This document shows positions 63,354-64,000 of a stretch of DNA of 64,000 nt, in pieces. The notes below the pieces were generated by a model. The model did not search any database and was not told the origin of the DNA. It saw only the letters and a list, made by a program, of their open reading frames with translations. Each line of letters begins with the position of its first letter. The first letter of the stretch is position 1. The DNA is from Ligilactobacillus pobuzihii E100301 = KCTC 13174 (GTDB lineage Bacteria > Bacillota > Bacilli > Lactobacillales > Lactobacillaceae). A program made the translations under genes and the position numbers. The DNA is taken from the NCBI RefSeq assembly GCF_000349725.1, contig NZ_KB714697.1, positions 170,844 through 234,843 on the forward strand. Direction: 5' to 3'.

Positions 63354-64000
63354 TTAAATCCCCCCATCTGACGGCCGTTAATAACAGCCTCTAACATTGC
63401 CATCCTGACATAAACTCCATTGGTCATTTGTTTCACAAAACGCGAACGCGGTGCTTCAACTAGTTTTGACGCCATTTCCACATCACGATTTATCGGGCCA
63501 GGATGTAAGATGATCGCCTTTTCTTGCATCTGCTGGTAACGTGATATCGTTAAACCATATTTTTGATGATAGCTAGCTGCGCTAAAAGCTTGTTCTTGTG
63601 CTAGATCTGTGTGACGTTCATGTTGAACCCTTAATAACATCAAAACATCGATCTGTGGCACCAATTGATCAAACTCTACGTACTCACCATATTCGCTAAA
63701 CTCTGACGTAAACCATTCGGATGGGCCGGAAAAATACAAATGTGCGCCTAATTTTTTTAACATTTGCATATTCGAGCGAGCTACCCGTGAATTTTTTAAG
63801 TCACCAACGATCGCAACTTTCAGATCCTTAAAACCACCATATTCTTCATAAATCGTTAGCAGGTCTAACAAACATTGTGACGGGTGCTGTCCTGAGCCAT
63901 CGCCCGCGTTCAATAGCCCTAAGTTCAGTTGAGAATTCGGTTGATTCAAAGCTTCTTCATAGTAGGTATTTTGTGGATGTCTGATCACAGCAAGGTCAAT
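63338..64000 (-). CDS. pyrB: Aspartate carbamoyltransferase, C-terminal part (cut by window edge)
   Basis: Condenses carbamoyl phosphate and aspartate, the committed step of pyrimidine synthesis. The visible 220 residues begin [15 protein letters not shown] and have [42 protein letters not shown], and [13 protein letters not shown] near the end. The frame is open to the right edge; about 90 N-terminal residues are missing. pyrR and the operon promoter, if present, lie beyond the edge. Confidence 0.95.
   Translation of the reverse strand: MDLAVIRHPQNTYYEEALNQPNSQLNLGLLNAGDGSGQHPSQCLLDLLTIYEEYGGFKDLKVAIVGDLKNSRVARSNMQMLKKLGAHLYFSGPSEWFTSEFSEYGEYVEFDQLVPQIDVLMLLRVQHERHTDLAQEQAFSAASYHQKYGLTISRYQQMQEKAIILHPGPINRDVEMASKLVEAPRSRFVKQMTNGVYVRMAMLEAVINGRQMGGFKCNKR

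Noticed and set aside
1-64000. CRISPR arrays, tRNA or rRNA genes, insertion sequences, prophage
   Set aside because: No regularly spaced repeats, cloverleaf-like segments, transposase or phage genes were recognised; the recombinases are chromosomal Xer types.

Overview
The window is 64 kb of AT-rich, tightly packed chromosome from a low-GC Gram-positive bacterium. The gene families point to Lactobacillaceae: a 587-residue-type pyruvate kinase with a phosphohistidine-like tail, a four-repeat S1 protein, RibT, ScpA/ScpB, the YpmR/YpmS/YozE block, xerC-hslV-hslU, a long-form (Lactobacillus casei type) thymidylate synthase, and a pyrB-C-carA-carB-D-F-E operon. I cannot fix the genus from sequence alone. 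I recognise no tRNA, rRNA, insertion sequence, prophage or CRISPR array. Almost all of it is ordinary core genome.

Layout. (1) 1-5040, plus: end of pfkA, pyk with a terminator, UPF0756 membrane protein, cvfB-like S1 protein, Fur-family regulator, xerD. (2) 5101-10141, plus: ribT, scpA, scpB, rluB, ypbB-like, short recQ, mostly overlapping. (3) 10240-16356, plus: LysM membrane protein, cmk, rpsA, der, hup, TPR protein, several with their own promoter or terminator. (4) 16413-17240, minus: a degenerate Xer-like recombinase whose upstream region carries a perfect 26-bp inverted repeat. (5) 17397-34927, plus: dapB-cca, an ABC-F ATPase, thyA, ypmR-ypmS-yozE-S41 protease, rbgA-rnhB, dprA, topA, xerC-hslV-hslU, aldose epimerase. 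(6) plsY on minus, divergent from parE-parC. (7) 40506-42207: two adjacent frameshifted genes (YxjI/LURP-one type and Old Yellow Enzyme type), then 626 bp without a clear gene. (8) 42834-46189, minus: lepB, a membrane protein, a TIM-barrel epimerase, degV, marR. (9) rqcH on plus. (10) 48216-55026, minus: an unknown protein, a frameshifted HAD phosphatase, GNAT, murI, aminotransferase, DeoR, ppaC, LysR. (11) 55472-64000, minus: the distal part of the pyrimidine operon, running off the right edge inside pyrB.

How genes work together. Chromosome maintenance dominates: XerC and XerD (dimer resolution), ScpAB (condensin partners), ParC/ParE, TopA, HU, RecQ, RnhB and DprA. Translation and ribosome quality control are served by rpsA, der, rbgA, rluB, cca, RqcH and the ABC-F protein. 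The pyr genes encode six-step UMP synthesis, but the PyrD is of the PyrDB type and no pyrK lies next to it.

Points most worth a second look: the dprA ribosome-binding site lies inside a terminator hairpin; a catalytically degenerate Xer protein sits beside a 26-bp perfect inverted repeat; three single-locus frameshifts fall within 9 kb; CarA has HPD in place of the usual HPE; isoleucine codon choice is biased so as to create GATC; and several start codons can be corrected from Shine-Dalgarno and promoter positions. I found no convincing new multi-gene defence or mobile system.
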